NCBI GenBank assembly: GCA_940671915.1
Contig: CALNVZ010003435.1
Coordinates: 18,457,951-18,521,950 of the forward strand
DNA: 64,000 bases
From: Paracentrotus lividus
Lineage: Eukaryota > Echinodermata > Echinoidea > Camarodonta > Echinidae
Direction of reading: 5' to 3'
Shown: positions 29,603-44,600 of the stretch, piece after piece
How positions within the stretch are numbered: the first letter of the stretch is position 1
Layout of the letters: every line of letters starts with the position of its first letter
The notes under the pieces: generated by a model
The model's database searches: none
Seen by the model: only the letters and a program-made list of their open reading frames with translations
Told to the model about the DNA's origin: nothing
Program-made: the position numbers and the translations under genes

Positions 29603-32600
29603 GTAAATATGCTTTTAATGTTGAGCCTAAATAGGTCTAGACAATTGCGATGGGATTACTGTCTGTGGTCCCATTCGTTGAAAATTGAGTCGGTTACAAA
29701 TCGAACTCGATGCCGACTTGAACACGGATTATAAAAATAGTGCACAGCTAAAATTCACAATGTTGTGCAAGAATTCAGTTTTGTTTGAAAAAAATGCTAC
29801 TTATTATGTCTACAGTTCCTATGGCCAAATCGTCGTTTCGGAAACCACTCGCTCAAATGCTTGTACACAAGTGAATGGGGTGGAAAGAGGAAACCAATGC
29901 GAGTGACTGAATGAAGCGCTGCTGTACAAAGTGAATGGTGGTTTCCTCAATCACGATTATGCCGTTCCTATGTTATAGTGTGATTTCTTAAGTTAAAATA
30001 AGATGTTGGCAGGTGCCAACTGCTAATCTCACTTTAAAAAAAAATCATTCATGCACAATGAATCATCCAAGACCAAGCCAAGATTAAGGTATAAGATCTT
30101 TTCTCATTTCTTTCCATGAGTATGAGTATTAAATCAAAGATTAAAGAATGAACAGGAAGCCACAAAGTGAGATTTGATCGATTCACATAGTCCAATTGTG
30201 CAACTGTGCAGGTGCAATGTGAGTCTAACTTTTTTGTTAGTAATTGAATTAGCTTTGGCTCACATATGCGTGCAAACCTAACTTCGAACGGATCGAAGCA
30301 TTTCTGCATCGGCGGCCCCCGATTCCTAATTTAATTATCATATTAACCTAAATGATTCATCTATAAAGGATTGATTTTACACTCACCTGATCATCATAAC
30401 AAGAGAATCTCTCTAATGAGTAGAAGTAGCAGGCCGGAACATTTCAAAATTATGAAATGTTGAAGCTTTTATATTTTAATCAACACCACATTGCTAATGA
30501 AGCTATGAGATGAGCTGAAAATCGCCATACCTACATCGAAGCAATATAGCGTTGGCAAACGACGTTGAGTGGGCTCACGCGCGCAGGCCCTCACAGAGCA
30601 GATCAAATTGTTAATTGAGAGGTGAACGAGAAACAGAGACCACATTTCATATAATAGCTTAGAATCCCATTTCCCAAACGTAGAAATGTTGTTTGTAGTC
30701 ATATTTGTCACTATCTTGTAAATAGGACAATGCTTTGTTTCAACTGAATGAAGTTTAGAACCATAGTGAGATTTGCACCCAGCGGAACATATAATTGACC
30801 TCATTACAGCGACTAGCTTTCTTCCAGGCCTCACAGAATGTGATTCGTTTTACTTGAAACCCTATGGATGCTTCTAATTTCATCCAATGAAGTCCCAATG
30901 TCACAAGCTATTATCTCTGTACCGTTATGATAGATGATTTTTCAAGATCCTAGTGAGTTTTTCTAGCGCTCGACCGATGGGGGGGTAAAGTGCACCTGAC
31001 CATGCATCTACATTTGCGAATGGAGATTTTCGGCGTTACACCCGATTTTTCCCCACCTTCATGGCGGCATCAGATTTCTTTTTCACGGGGGTGACTGAGG
31101 TGGGGGGTAGTCGTGTCTGGAGAGATAAAAGTGTTATCTGATCTTTTACTCCTTCTATTAGATTTAGCTGCCCTGCGCTGGGAAAGGGTTTTTGGAGCGG
31201 GGCTGGGGACACAGAGGAGAAGATAGAAAAGTGATTGTTAAATAATGTTGTTTGGTGAACCCAATCATAATGGTCATCAGGTCAATTCAGTCAGTTATTA
31301 GGGGCTATATAACATTCAATTTAGCGTAATCAGTGGGCCCGAGAACATAACTCCCCCTCGCAACTTCCTTAACCCTCCTCTCTATTTCTGTTCATGCTTT
31401 TTTCATTGTTTGAGTTTTTTTCTTTTGTGGTCGGAGGGGATGTCCGAAGAGAATTACGATTATTAGTGTTATAATTTTTTTCTGAAACCAATTCTATAAA
31501 TCTGTCATATAATACGAAGCTCGGTCTGCTTCTTATTACTACAACCTTTGGAACTTTATTTGTTTGATTCAATACCTTATCTTTTAGTCGATTAACTTTT
31601 TTTTATTTTTGTTTTGGGGGGAGTGCGATGGATGATGATTTGACTGGTAAATTAATGATGATGACTGTGATGATGATGATGATGGGATTAGGGTGTGGTG
31701 TTAAATAAATTGATTGATTTATTTCCCTTTGTCCATCAGGATTGATTGGGCAGATTTAGAGATTGCATGCGAGATGCCGGTGGTATGCGCCCTATTGTTT
31801 TTTCCTCTTGTTAGGATGATGATTATTTTTTCATTCCCTTTTTTGTTCTCTTTCATTTTTTTGTTTTTCAGGGGGGTGGGGAGGTATCCAGGTGTTAATT
31901 TTTTCAATTTTTTTAAATTTTTATTTTGTCCATCATATATATCTAAATCGGGCAATCGCCTTTTTTTTTTTTTTTTTTTTGTTTTTTTGCAGGGAGGCGT
32001 GAGGCAGGGGGGAGTGAGAGGCTGGCTGGCGGGCACCCTGGATACGTGCCGACATCCATCTGCAAAGTTTTTTCCCCCAACCGTGTACAAAGTCCCATCG
32101 GGAGAAAAAAATAAGGTAACAGGAAATAATAAAAGAGAAAGAGAAAAGAGAAGGGAGAGGGAGGAGAAGGAGAGGAGAAGAAAAAAATCTAGATATCCAA
32201 AAAAACAGATTATATTGTGCTTAAAAAATCGAATTATACATCATATCCATACTTTTTTTTTTTCACTTTTAGTGGCTGGTACAAAAGGAAGTCTAGCCAA
32301 AATAAATTTCATTGCTTGTTTTAATCGCATGAGTGATAAAATTAAGACGCCTATATACGAGACTAATCGCTCTAAAGAAAGAAAATTCTTTCCTGCAAGA
32401 TCCCACGGAGAGCAGATCCACGCAAAGCGGTGAGTTTTTCCCCAGTTATTTTAATAAGGTTTCATGATTTTAGAGCTTAATAAAATAGCATATAATGTAC
32501 ATATATAAGGCTTAAACTATCATTTTGTACCCATATTTAAAGTATAAATGTGGTATTTTATATTTTAAAAACCAGGGCCATTAAAATCGTGCGGTCAACT

Positions 32601-35600
32601 GGAGTGAGCTTCCGCCGTATAGGGCCCCTCCGCGGTGCAAGGTCACTATAGTTGACCGATGCATAAGTGTAAGTGGCTTTGGCTATGCCTTTATGAATGA
32701 TGATTATCTAACTTTGATTTAGATCTAGGCCGAGTTGTTTCACTTTTGCCTTTTCTTTGTTCAGGTTGATTTAGATACCATTGATGTCAGCAATCTCAAC
32801 AGGCAGTTCCTCTTTCAGAAGAAGCATGTTGGCAAGTCAAAAGCTCAAGTAAGACCTCAAATTAACAATTTAATTTAAAGTTGACCTTTCAAAGTAATGG
32901 GGTTTGCGAATGGATTTGATTCTTTCCCTTCAAAATATAATCTAGACAGGAATAACTGTCTGTTCCAGAGATTTATCTGAAAAAGATCTTACATTTATAA
33001 TCTATCCTCTTCACAGACGGTAATACTTTATTGCAAAGACAATTGAGTTGTTGCAATTGAGTTGATCATTACTCCCAAAACCTAGGGGCACTTATCTAAT
33101 AATTGTTAACATTTACAATGAATTAAAACAAATGAACCGTAATATTTAACTTGTAGAGAAAAGTATTAGGGTTCATTTGTTAATGCAAATTTAAACTTAA
33201 AAAACAAAAAAAAATTACTTCACCAATGTTGTTTTTGCTCAAGGGTCCAAATTCATTGGGTTACTTTGTTGTTCGCAAAATGGCAGCCGATATCTGTCAA
33301 CAGCTGATATTGGAGATATCAATTAGCTTTTTGATATTTAATAAAATTGAAGTTAGACTTTCTATCATAAATTATCATTTTGGCAACAAATCAAGTAATA
33401 TGCTCAAGTACAGTACAAGCAAAATTTTGCACATTATTTACATTCAAGATTTTCTGTAAGTCGTTATTCATTTTCTCTTTTATGAATCTACACAGGTTGC
33501 TAAGGAGAGTGTACTGACATTCAACCCTGATGTTACAATTGAAGCTAAACATGACAGTATTATGAAGTAAGTATTTTCTTATAAAAAAAATTGTGAGAAT
33601 ATATGATATGATCTTGAGCATACATTTACATCTTGCTAAGAAAGCAACTCTGCTCATTTTAATTCAAGGTATTTTACTTCCATAGCACTTGAAACCAATG
33701 AAGTATTAATTAAAATGAATCAGATTGTCAAAGATAGCTTACCAAATTATTTTTTACTGTAAATGTCTTGTCTAAGGTTACCTTAAAAGAAGAATGGTAT
33801 AGAAGAAGCAAAATTTTCTTCTCAAACCGAGTGATATTTCATGAGGTATCTGTATACACCTAGTTGTATTTGTCATTCATTTCAAGTTTCCTAAAATATT
33901 TTGTTATCTCCTATTTTTATTCCCTTGTTCTGTTCCTTTTCTGTATAGCCCAGAATACAACCGGGATTTCTTCAAGCAGTTTACCCTTGTGCTGAATGCA
34001 TTAGATAATAGAGGTGAGAAGTGGCATTCATACTAAAAGTGATCATGTCTTTGAAATGGTCAACTCGAATCAAACTTTTATTAAATAAAAGTTTCTTGTA
34101 AACTATATAAGATAAGGAGTTGTAATGAGTTCAGTCAGTAGAGCAGTGGTCTCGTAACAAGGAGATCCCTGTAAGGTACGAAGTGCAAATGTAGTGTACT
34201 GATATTATCAGGTGGATGTCGCTTTTGGGCACCGGCCGTGTGTGGTGAGTTTGCAATGAGCTCTATCTGGAGATGTAGAACTAGTTCTACATTATATTTG
34301 GTCGCATAAAAAGGCAATTACATTGTTACAAAATGTAACAAACTGCAGTCCAGGGCCCTCCTGCATGAAAGGGTTGGATTATACGAAACTCAAAACATCA
34401 AATGCAACTCTACTCTTCTTGCAAGAGGGCCCAGAAGTAGAAAATCAAGAATAAGATGTGCTTTATTGACAAGATTCCACAAGAACGCTAGTTGTTATCG
34501 AGTCTACTCCTAAACACAACAAATAAGTAACATTAGATAGTTCATTGTCACAGTTGATGCTCACTGATGCCAGTTCCATATTGTATACATGTATCTACTC
34601 AAACATTATTATCACATATTCTTTGTCACTATTCCCCAGCTGCTCGGAATCATGTAAACCGTATGTGTCTAGCAGCCGATGTTCCTCTGGTTGAGAGTGG
34701 AAGCGCTGGTTATCTTGGTCAAGTATCTGTTATCAAGAAGGTAAGAGGGCAATAGTCAATATTATCTCCCAGTTGCTAGGAATCCTGTTAAACGAATGGC
34801 CCATATTTTGGAGTGAAGACTGAGTTGCAAGTTTGTGCAAAAGCTATTGTGCAATCCTTTTTTCTGATGTTAATTGATGCATCAGATAAAAAGGATTTCA
34901 CAATAGGTTTGCACAAACTTGCGACTCATTCAAATTCAGTCTTCAGTTCAAAAGATGGGCCAATGTGTGAAGCAACCAATGTTCCTCTGGTTGAGAGTGG
35001 TAGTGCTGGTTAAATTGGTCAAGTATCTGTTATTAAGAAGGCAAGAGAGCAATAGTCAATATTATTCCCCAGCTCTATGTAAACCGTATGTGTCCAGCTG
35101 ACAATATTCCAAGAGTGGTAGTGCTGGTTACCTTGGTCAAGTACATGTATCTGTTATTAAGAAGGTAAGAGGGCAATAGTTATATAATATTGACTGGCCT
35201 TGAGGGAGATACAATTATATTTCCCAAACGGGTTTCATATTGCCAGGAGTCGAGGATGTGGGCAATATGGGTCTTGTGAGGGAAATATATGGGCAGTTCC
35301 AAGGTAACGGAGTGACATTCAGAAGCAACATTTCAGCATTCAAACACATTTATCATCCATACTTTAATCTTTATTTACAAAGAAATGGTTCATGACAATA
35401 GCTGATGGTACCCTCTTTTCAAAATGATAACATTTGTTATAGTGATCTGCATAATTAATGAGATATGAATATTCATGATCATGGTTACGGAGTGACGCAA
35501 AATGGACATGCATATTTGAGCAAAAAACATTTTGCTTAAACTCTGTGAACTTTAAATGGCTATCATAATTTTGAGTAATTGATTGGATTCTATGTTATAC

Positions 35601-38600
35601 TAGGTATAATATGCCGCCTTGCATGAGAAAATTGGTTGAATATTTTGTTAATTATGACTTAAAACTTGAACCCATGTCAGGTTACGGAGTGACGGTTATG
35701 GAGTGACCTCTGAATCATCCACACAATGGCAATGTAAATGGTCAATGTCTCCCTTGCTAAATAAAAAAAAGCACTCTTGATTGTTTCAATTTTAATTCTG
35801 CTTGCTCTGTATGATGGCTCTAGGTGGGGGATTCAAAACTTCTACACAGAATTTTGAAACTCATTAAGTATGCTAATTTATGCGCATTTTTCAAAATTCT
35901 CAAATAATGGATTTTCTGTATTATTTTGTCGACCAATTTTGATTTTTGATTTTTTTTTTCCATCTAGTAGAGCTACATGAGGTTTACCAAACTTCTACAC
36001 AGAATTTTGAAATTTTGATTTTAAGATTGTCTACATTATATATGCTAATTTATGCAAAATTCTTTAAAAATAACAATAAATGCTTCTTCTCCTTTATTTG
36101 TCGATCATTTTCAATTCCATTTGCTTTATGGCCATGTGTTTTATAGTGGGCCCCCATATAGGTGGTGTTGTTACATGTGCGCGACAAGTACAGAAATAAA
36201 TAGTGATATAAAATGCTAAATACATGTGCTATATGGGTATGCTTGGTATTAAATTGAAGGGAATTAATCTGACAATTACTTAAAAGTAAAAGAAAAGCAA
36301 ATGGTTAATTAGTTTATGAGTAATTAGCGTTTAATTAACTCTGAGTAGCCGTTTTTGCACGGTGGAGGAGGAGGAGGAGCATGAGGAGGAGGAGCATAAA
36401 TTTCGATTCTTTAACAAATTAAGCTTTTACCTTCACATTACCTAAACATTAAACAGTATAATTGGAATATCATCCATTTATGAGTAGAAATGGATGAACG
36501 TTGAACTTAAGGATACCTAATTAAGCTAATTAAACTAATTAATTAATTTACCTAAATGAGCAAGATGGTAGTTTAAATTGAAAATTGGTGTCAAACTTTA
36601 AATATGGATGCTATATGGGTAAATCGGGTATTAGTTTGAAGGGACTTAATCTAAAAGGGTAAAGAAAATACCTGTGGTTAATTTATTTATGACTAATTAA
36701 CGATTAATTAACTCCAAGTATCCATTATTGTACAGCAGATGATGGAGGGGAACATAAATTTCTATTTCTCAGTTAGACAAATGAGTCATAAATATCATTG
36801 AACATAACATGAAACAGTTTGATTGGATTGTTATTTATGAGAATTAATAGTGGGTCAAATTTACACTCATCAATAGTTACTTAATTAAGCTAATTAATGG
36901 TATAACCTCATATGTGTAACTCTCAGAGATACACATGTATATACCTGTTCACATGTCTTTGAACCAAGAAAAGTCAAATCCCTCGCTATAAGCCAGATCG
37001 CATCATTTGTATCAACAATAAGAACAGTAAATATATTTTATTGAAGTTTTAAGTGTTTACAAGTAATTAGTGTAACTTCAAAAGGTTGTAAGGAAAACAC
37101 TTAGTTATATTCTAGGGTAAATAGACATCATAACACATATTTCCCCAAATTTTCCGATCTGAAATTTTTTGCTGGAAAGATGATCGCGCAAAATTATTTT
37201 ATCACAACTAACCCCTCACAAGTTATATATTGTTGGAAAGGTCTGACTTTGAAGAGTTCAAATATGCATGTTATTTTCTTGTAGGGTCCATATTTTTTCT
37301 CTGCCAAGATTTTCTGGAAGTACTTTTTTTCTCACCTTTTTTCACATATTTTGATCTGTAACTTCTTATGACTTAACCCTATCCCTTTTCAGAATGATTT
37401 TTTGAATTCTTCAGACAATTCTCTTTCAGAATATGTATACTTTTATGGGTATAGGGTGTCAAATATAAGAATAATACTCTATTAAATAAAAACAGTACGA
37501 TTTCTTTGAAAACATATAATGTAACAGAAAAGGGCCCACCTCAAAACGCATGGCCTTATATGATAGCACTAGGTGGGAGATGCACAAATTTTACACAGAA
37601 TTTTGAAACTCATTAAGTACGCTAATTTATGCAAATCTTTCAAAATTCACAAACAAATTATTAAAAAAATCTTTTGACAAATTTGTTTTTCCTAATCTGG
37701 TAAAGCTCCATGATGTTCACTAAACTACACAGAATTTTAAAATTTTTCCACAGAATTTTGAAACTCATTAAGTATGCTAATTTATAAAAAAAAAAAATAA
37801 AAAATAAAATTCACAAACAAATTATAAAAAAAAAAAAATCTTTTGACAGATTTTTCCCCCCTAATCTGGTAAAGCTCTATGATGTTCACTAAACTTCTAC
37901 ACAGAATTTTGAAATTTTGACTAGAAAATAATCTATGCTAATTTATGCTAATTTTTTTTTTTTTAAATGCTTCTTCTCCCTTTGTTGATGAATTTCAATT
38001 CTGTCATGCTTTGTATGATAGCACAAGGTAGGGTAATTTTCAAACCCATTGTCTTACTTTTATTTATAAATATGTACAGGTCAGTGTGTTCTTTAAAGTT
38101 ACTTAAATTGTATACATGTAACCAAATGATTGAGTTCCCAGCCTCATCCACTTTCTTCCAAAATAATCTGCTGCAAAGTCCTCAAAGGAGGTCTTATCAG
38201 ACCTCACACAAATGCCTGAGTTGTGTAATTAAGTGCTGACAAAGGGCTCATTTGCATATTTATGATCTCATATCCTCAAAGCATGACACCCCGATGTCTT
38301 TCTTGGGCACTTCACTAAAAGAATTCTGAATTTAAAAAGTTCTAGTGTAGAGTGAGCTTTGATCAAATTGTACATGTACATTGTACATGCAATGCAATGG
38401 GATGTCACTCCGTAACCATAATGGTTACGGAGTGACACATTTTATGAGGCCGTATTTCTCAAACAAAATCCATTCAAATATAAAAAGTTTATGTAATTGA
38501 TAGGTATGGGTGTTCCAGATTTGCAAATAAATTTTTGTTGCCTTAAACCAAATTATTCTAACAATATTTTAAAAATATGTGTTTTTGTGGTTACGGAGTG

Positions 38601-41600
38601 ACATTTTGAGGTAACTTCATGTTTGTGCTCACTGATGGGGAACAAAGATCGTGAAGCAAAATATTATGTGAAAACTTTATTTTTTATATATCCTGCTTTC
38701 ATAATAAAATATGATCAAAGTTTATTTTCATTTTCTAGGTACATTTCTCTTACATGAAATTTAAATTAAAAAAGGTATGAATTTGACAAATTCAGAAATA
38801 TTGAATATTAATGCCATTTTTTAACCCAAAATGTCCTAAAAAGGCTGAACCATCCACAGATATTGAAAATTTGGACTTTTAGCTGTCATATGATACCAAA
38901 TTTGTCATGGAACCATGAATTTGAAATTTGGGGGGTCATGTCCTGTTTTGCTTGGAACTGCCCATATGTGGTATATCCCAAAAGTAAAGACAATCAGTAT
39001 TATCATTATTACCGGTTTACCTCAATTAAACACATTTTAAGACAATAGAACAAGTTTGCTTGAATTAAATTGGATATTTCTCTATATTGTATCTATATTA
39101 TATGTATGACAGACCTGAGCGCTAGATAAGAAGCCACAATTATTATTATTATTATATTTGGCAATCTGAGCTAAACCATTGTGATGAAATTATTCAGGCG
39201 CGACAAGTCTTTTCATGATGTTAAACCATTGTGACGTATCTATTTTCTTATTCTGTATTTTAACGCGCATCACCAGATATTACGCATATCATAGAGCCAC
39301 GCCACACATTAATATCTTTGTTGCGCTGCTCACAAATCAAAGTGTAACATCAATTTCCTAGCAGCTGGTAGAGAGTGTCAGCACTGGTGTACTTTGGTCA
39401 AGTAACTGTTATCAAAGAGTTAAGAGGGTAACCCTACTTGATAGCCTTTTGTAATTGTTGGAAATATGCAATAGGGTATTTATATTGTACTAGGGTTTTA
39501 GGGTTAGGTACAACCTATGTATCATTTATTTGTGTCCATCTTTATTTGCAGGGTCTTACAGAATGTTATGAATGCCAACCTGCTCCGTCCCAGAAATCCT
39601 TCCCAGGCTGCACCATTCGCAACACTCCATCAGAACCTATACATTGCATTGTTTGGGGAAAGCATTTATTCAAGTAAGTTCTGTATAATTCTTTTCTTTA
39701 CCAGCTGTTTATGATACATTTTAGCTTGAATCAATTGGGATGTTTATTATATTGTATTTAAGTCATACATTATCCTTGTATTCTACTTTGTCACTGTTTG
39801 TAATTCATTATGTTTATATATGCTCCTTTTAGTATCTCTTCAAGATTTTATTTTCTTCTTTATCTAGTGCTTAGAATACCTTGCTTTACAGCTGTTTGGA
39901 GAAGAAGATCGAGAGCAAAATATCTTGCCAGGCAAGCTGGTCTTTTCTTATTTGATGTGGTTTCTGTCTCAAAGCTTATCTTATTATACAGTGTGTAGAA
40001 AATAGGTAATCCATTTTTGGAGGGGCCATATTCCCAGCTCATCTATTTATGATATTTATTTCTATCAGATAATTGAAGACGAACTCCTCACTTTAACAAT
40101 GGACTTATAACCTCCATGCTTTAACAATAATACCTTTCTTGAATCATTAATGTAACCATGGACTTATAACCTCTGACAAGTCCATGATGTAACACATAAT
40201 CATATAAAATTGCAAAAGAAGATGGCAGGTACAAAATCCATTTTTTCCAATTTTTTGTCAAAGGATGAAAAACGGAGTGGATGCTGTCGAAGGAGTCACA
40301 CATCATCGCACACAATCCTATTCAATCATCTTCATTTGCAATTTACTCAATTATGCTTTCCATTTATGAATTAAGAAGGGTATCACTGGAAAGGTGGAGA
40401 GTTTGTCTTTAATTGTGTTCTACTTATGAACAGCAAAAGCAAATGAGCTTTATAATAATGGGCCCTCTAAAAATGGATTGCCCTTTTTTTTAATACGCCT
40501 TGTATAATGTCTTGTTTTGTATGATCAGTCAATTGTTTGGAGAAGAGGACCCTGACCAGGATGTCTCACCAGACACGGCCGACCCTGAGGCAGCGGGGGA
40601 TGCAGGACAGCAGGCAGTTGACCATACTCCAACTATAGAGGGCAACGTTGTCAGAGAATCTACCAGGAAATGGGCTCAGAACTGTAGCTTTAATGCTGAG
40701 AAACTCTTCAAGAAGGTATTAAATCAATATAGAAATAATGATGTTACTCTTTATGAACATTTTTCCCCTAAAAGAAGTATTTTCTGTAGCACCATTTCCT
40801 CTATTCAAAAGGCTGAAGGTGCAATGCAAATGATCAAAAATAACATCTTAACCCTAAAAAGACTGGACCCCTCAACATTTTCGACATTTTGTGCGACCAT
40901 TCCTGGTGCGCGAAATATTTTGATCGTGCCGCTGTTGAATTTTTACTTTCAAGTCTCGCGCATCTTTTAAAACCATTTTTGTGAAAATCGGTCATACCGT
41001 TGGGACGCTACACAATTCTCAAAAATTTTCGTCAAACGGAAAACGGCTCAAAAACATGATTTTGTGTACAGAGTCAATGCATATAAAATAAATAAGAAAT
41101 TAATTTTGATACTATAATTTTTTTCCAAGTGCAATTGTTAGGAATGCTATAATAAACAATGAAACAAAAAAAAAATCTGCATTCTAGGAGCTTTATTTTC
41201 TAATTAGAGTATGATTTCATGCATAAATTAGCATAATTATTTTATATTAAATGAATTGATATTATTTTGGAAAAAATTACCAGCGCAGACTTGTAGATTA
41301 CATCGCACACTACCATCATGCAAATTTTCGGCGGGGTCGCGCGATCGTCGGTCGAGATCTTGGGGGGGGGGGGCCATCATGGCTACCAAAACACCCCAGT
41401 CTTACTAGGGTTAAAGTGATCTGTGTATAATGCACTGTAACATTATAATCATTGCTTTAACCCTAAAAAGGCCGGGTTATTTTTGCCATCTCACAGCCGG
41501 GGGGGGCTCATTAGGCCCCCCCTTCAGATCTCGGCCGCCGATCGCGTGATCGCGGCGAGAATTAGCACGATAGTAGTGTGCGATGTAATCTACAAGACTG

Positions 41601-44600
41601 TATAGTTCGTTTTTCCAAAATAATGTCTTTTTAATTTATATTAATTAATTATGCTAATTTATGCATGAAATCATACTTTGTGCTCTAAATCATTAAATAA
41701 GGCTCCTAGAATGCTAATTCTTGGTGTAAATATTCTTTGTAGCATTCCTAACAATTGTACATGAAAAAAATTCCGGTATCTAATTCAATTTCTTATGTAT
41801 TTTATTGTTTTGGGAATTTCTTATGTATTTCTTTGTTTTTCGACTTATGTATTTTATTGTTTTTTTGTTCAGAATACTTTGGTCATTGATTATCTCTAAT
41901 GATTACAGCAATATCAACTAAAATAATGGCTAACAACCATATTTTAAATACAGAAATGTGATTTTAGCATGAAAAGCCATTTCCCATATGTTTTGTACAC
42001 AAATACAGAAAATCTCTGGTTTTTGAGTATGCGCAGCATTACATAATGTTGCGCAACTTCCGAATCGTACGCTCAATTTTTTTCAAAATAGTTTTAAAAG
42101 TTGCGTAAGATGTTAGAGAAAAAAGTCATAAATGCGCGGAGCGCGAAATTTTTTTTCAGCGACATGACCGCGCGAAATGTCGAGGGGGGGGCTGATTAGG
42201 CCCCCCCCCCGGCCCTTTTAGGGTTAATTTTCAAGAAATATACGTTTATTTTCTAAATAGAATCATAACCCATATTGTTATGGTTGCTATAGGGACAAAG
42301 CTTGACAAGTGCTTGTGCCATCTGTCGGTTGTGTTTACCTGATAAGAAGTTCAATAATCTTCTATAATTAATCTTCTGTTAGTGATAGAAATTTATTTGT
42401 AAAGATGTTATTATCATTCAATAAAATCATTTGATTTAATTTAATTTTAAACAAAATCAATTTGTTTATTTTATTTGATAGTTTTTCCATGAGGATATCA
42501 AGTACCTGCTATCAATGGAGAAGCTTTGGAGGAAAAGAAGACCCCCAACACCGCTAGATTGGAATAATCTACCAGACACGGGAGGTAAATTAATCTACTT
42601 TCTATCATATTCATCTCAACATATCCATAGTGTTGGTCAGGGTTATGGATTTTGTAGGAATTTGTTAGTCTACATAATCCTAGACCAAGTTGATTACTGA
42701 CTTTCTTCAAATAGTCTTGGAACCTTCAAAAGAACAAGTACATTTGGCGATGTCTGTCCACCTAGAATATTTTAGTTTTTACAGATACAGCATTCCCCTT
42801 GGGATATTTCAGGTGCAGCAACATTAAAGGTGGACTCCGGGTTGAAATGAAAAAGTGTTGTAAAATTAAGTAAAATTCATCAAGCACAACACAGAAAATT
42901 TCATCAAAATCGGATGAAATATAACAAAGTTCTGCATTTTTTAGGTATTGACTTTTTTTGGTAAAACAGTTCTTGGCAATTGTCTCATTGTCTCATTTGA
43001 ATATTTGAATATTTAAATGAGCAAACTGATGATGTCACAGTCCCCCTACTTCTTATGTATTTTATTATATGAAATCCTATTTATCTCATTTTTTTTCATA
43101 TATTGCGTATACAGAAAATCTGTCTCTCATACTGAAATAAGTAAAAGTACTTGTGACCTTGAACATTCCACAAGGATTAATCTCTGTTTTTATGTCCTTG
43201 GGGCAGAAAATCTTGATAATTGGTATTTCATACAATAAAATACAAAGAAAGTAGGGGGACTGAGACATCATCAGTTTGCCAATTTGAAGAACTGTTTCCT
43301 AAAAAATTCAAAACGTAAGAAAATTCATAACTTTGCTATTTCTTATCCGATTTTGATGAAATTTTCAGTGTTGTGCTTTTTCGATTTTACTTTATTTTTC
43401 TAATAATGCAAACTCCAGCCCGGATGAGTCCTTTAATTGAACCTTAGTCAGTTTTCAGCTCAGAAACTCTTTAACCTGTGAGATAAATTATCATTTAGCA
43501 GCAATGCCTACTAATGTGCCTGGTAATTAATGACTATTTCACTCTAATCATATGGTTTCTTGGAAAGTACAACGATTCCAGAGGAAACTAATTGGTCAGA
43601 GATTTATGCATGATTATGGTTGTACTATTATCATGTTTGGAGGCAGACATGAAAGCTCAGGCCGCGGTGAAGCGATGGTTTCATAACAGGGAAACCTTGG
43701 TTAGAAACCATGTCAATTCACTAGTGCCCTTTGGTAAGGCATTAAAGTGATGCAGTAACATTGAATGATATTCAAATCGCAATTCATTTGATTTAGCTCA
43801 TTTTGTCAACATAATTATAAACACATAGGTCAGTCTGGTATCTCTTCAAAATTGCAAGCTAATTGCTTGCTTTACTTTTGAGATATCAATGATTTCATAC
43901 TCAAATTTTTAAACCCATCCCCGAATGGGATTAAAAACCATGTGCTCTTCAACACAGCACAACATATACGGCACTTCCTGTTGTGTAGTCCCCTTTCCTT
44001 GTGGCATGCTGAGCTTGCAACAGAGGGGTAGTAAATTAACTTGTGTTCGGCTGTATGCTTAGCATTGCTTGTTACCCTGTTTTAAGGTAGTAAATGACTT
44101 CCCTTTGATCTGAAACTTTCAGTAGTTTGTTTGTATCGTTAGAGCAATATAATTTTATTCATCTTGATCTAATTGCTCTTGTTTTTGAAAGCTACCTAAT
44201 CCCTTTTATCCCCATTACCAAGTCCCTGGCTGGGAAAGGAACTAAAACTGTACACCCTTGATTAGAAAAACTTAATTTCTTCCTTAGCAATCAGGTAATA
44301 TTGCTATTCCTGTGGTATAATGTGCCCTTTATTTATTTTTATTTTCTTATTGAAGAAGTAAGCAGTAAAGAAGGTAACTTACTGAAGGATCAGAGGCATT
44401 GGACGTTGAAGGATTGTGTGAGGGTATTTGAAGAGAGTCTATCTGATCTACATCTACAAAGCAAGGATAGGGGAGAGCTTGTATGGGACAAGGTAGGACT
44501 ATATTTCTATTATTTCACTCATTTCCATCCATTTCTTTGATTGAAGCTAATTTTATGTACTGTTGATGACATTTATATGGAAAAGTCGGGCTGAAATAGG

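Noticed and set aside
29413..29634. ORF starting 46 bp before the UBA2 ATG
   Set aside because: Overlaps exon 1 in another frame and reads through the donor; it could act as an upstream ATG but has no sign of encoding a protein.
31714..32433. 239-codon open frame in UBA2 intron 1
   Set aside because: Low-complexity Phe/Lys/Arg-rich sequence from T-runs and purine runs, no domain signal, sense-strand intronic position with no splice phase that fits UBA2.
40500..40970. 156-codon ORF as a UBA2 extension or separate gene
   Set aside because: Only 40529-40715 is exon 7; the rest reads through the donor GTATTA into intron and a TTAA MITE.
43017..43271. Opposed short ORFs beginning MSKLMMSQ and MMSQSPYF
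   Set aside because: Produced by the TTAA-bounded palindromic MITE at 42824-43436.
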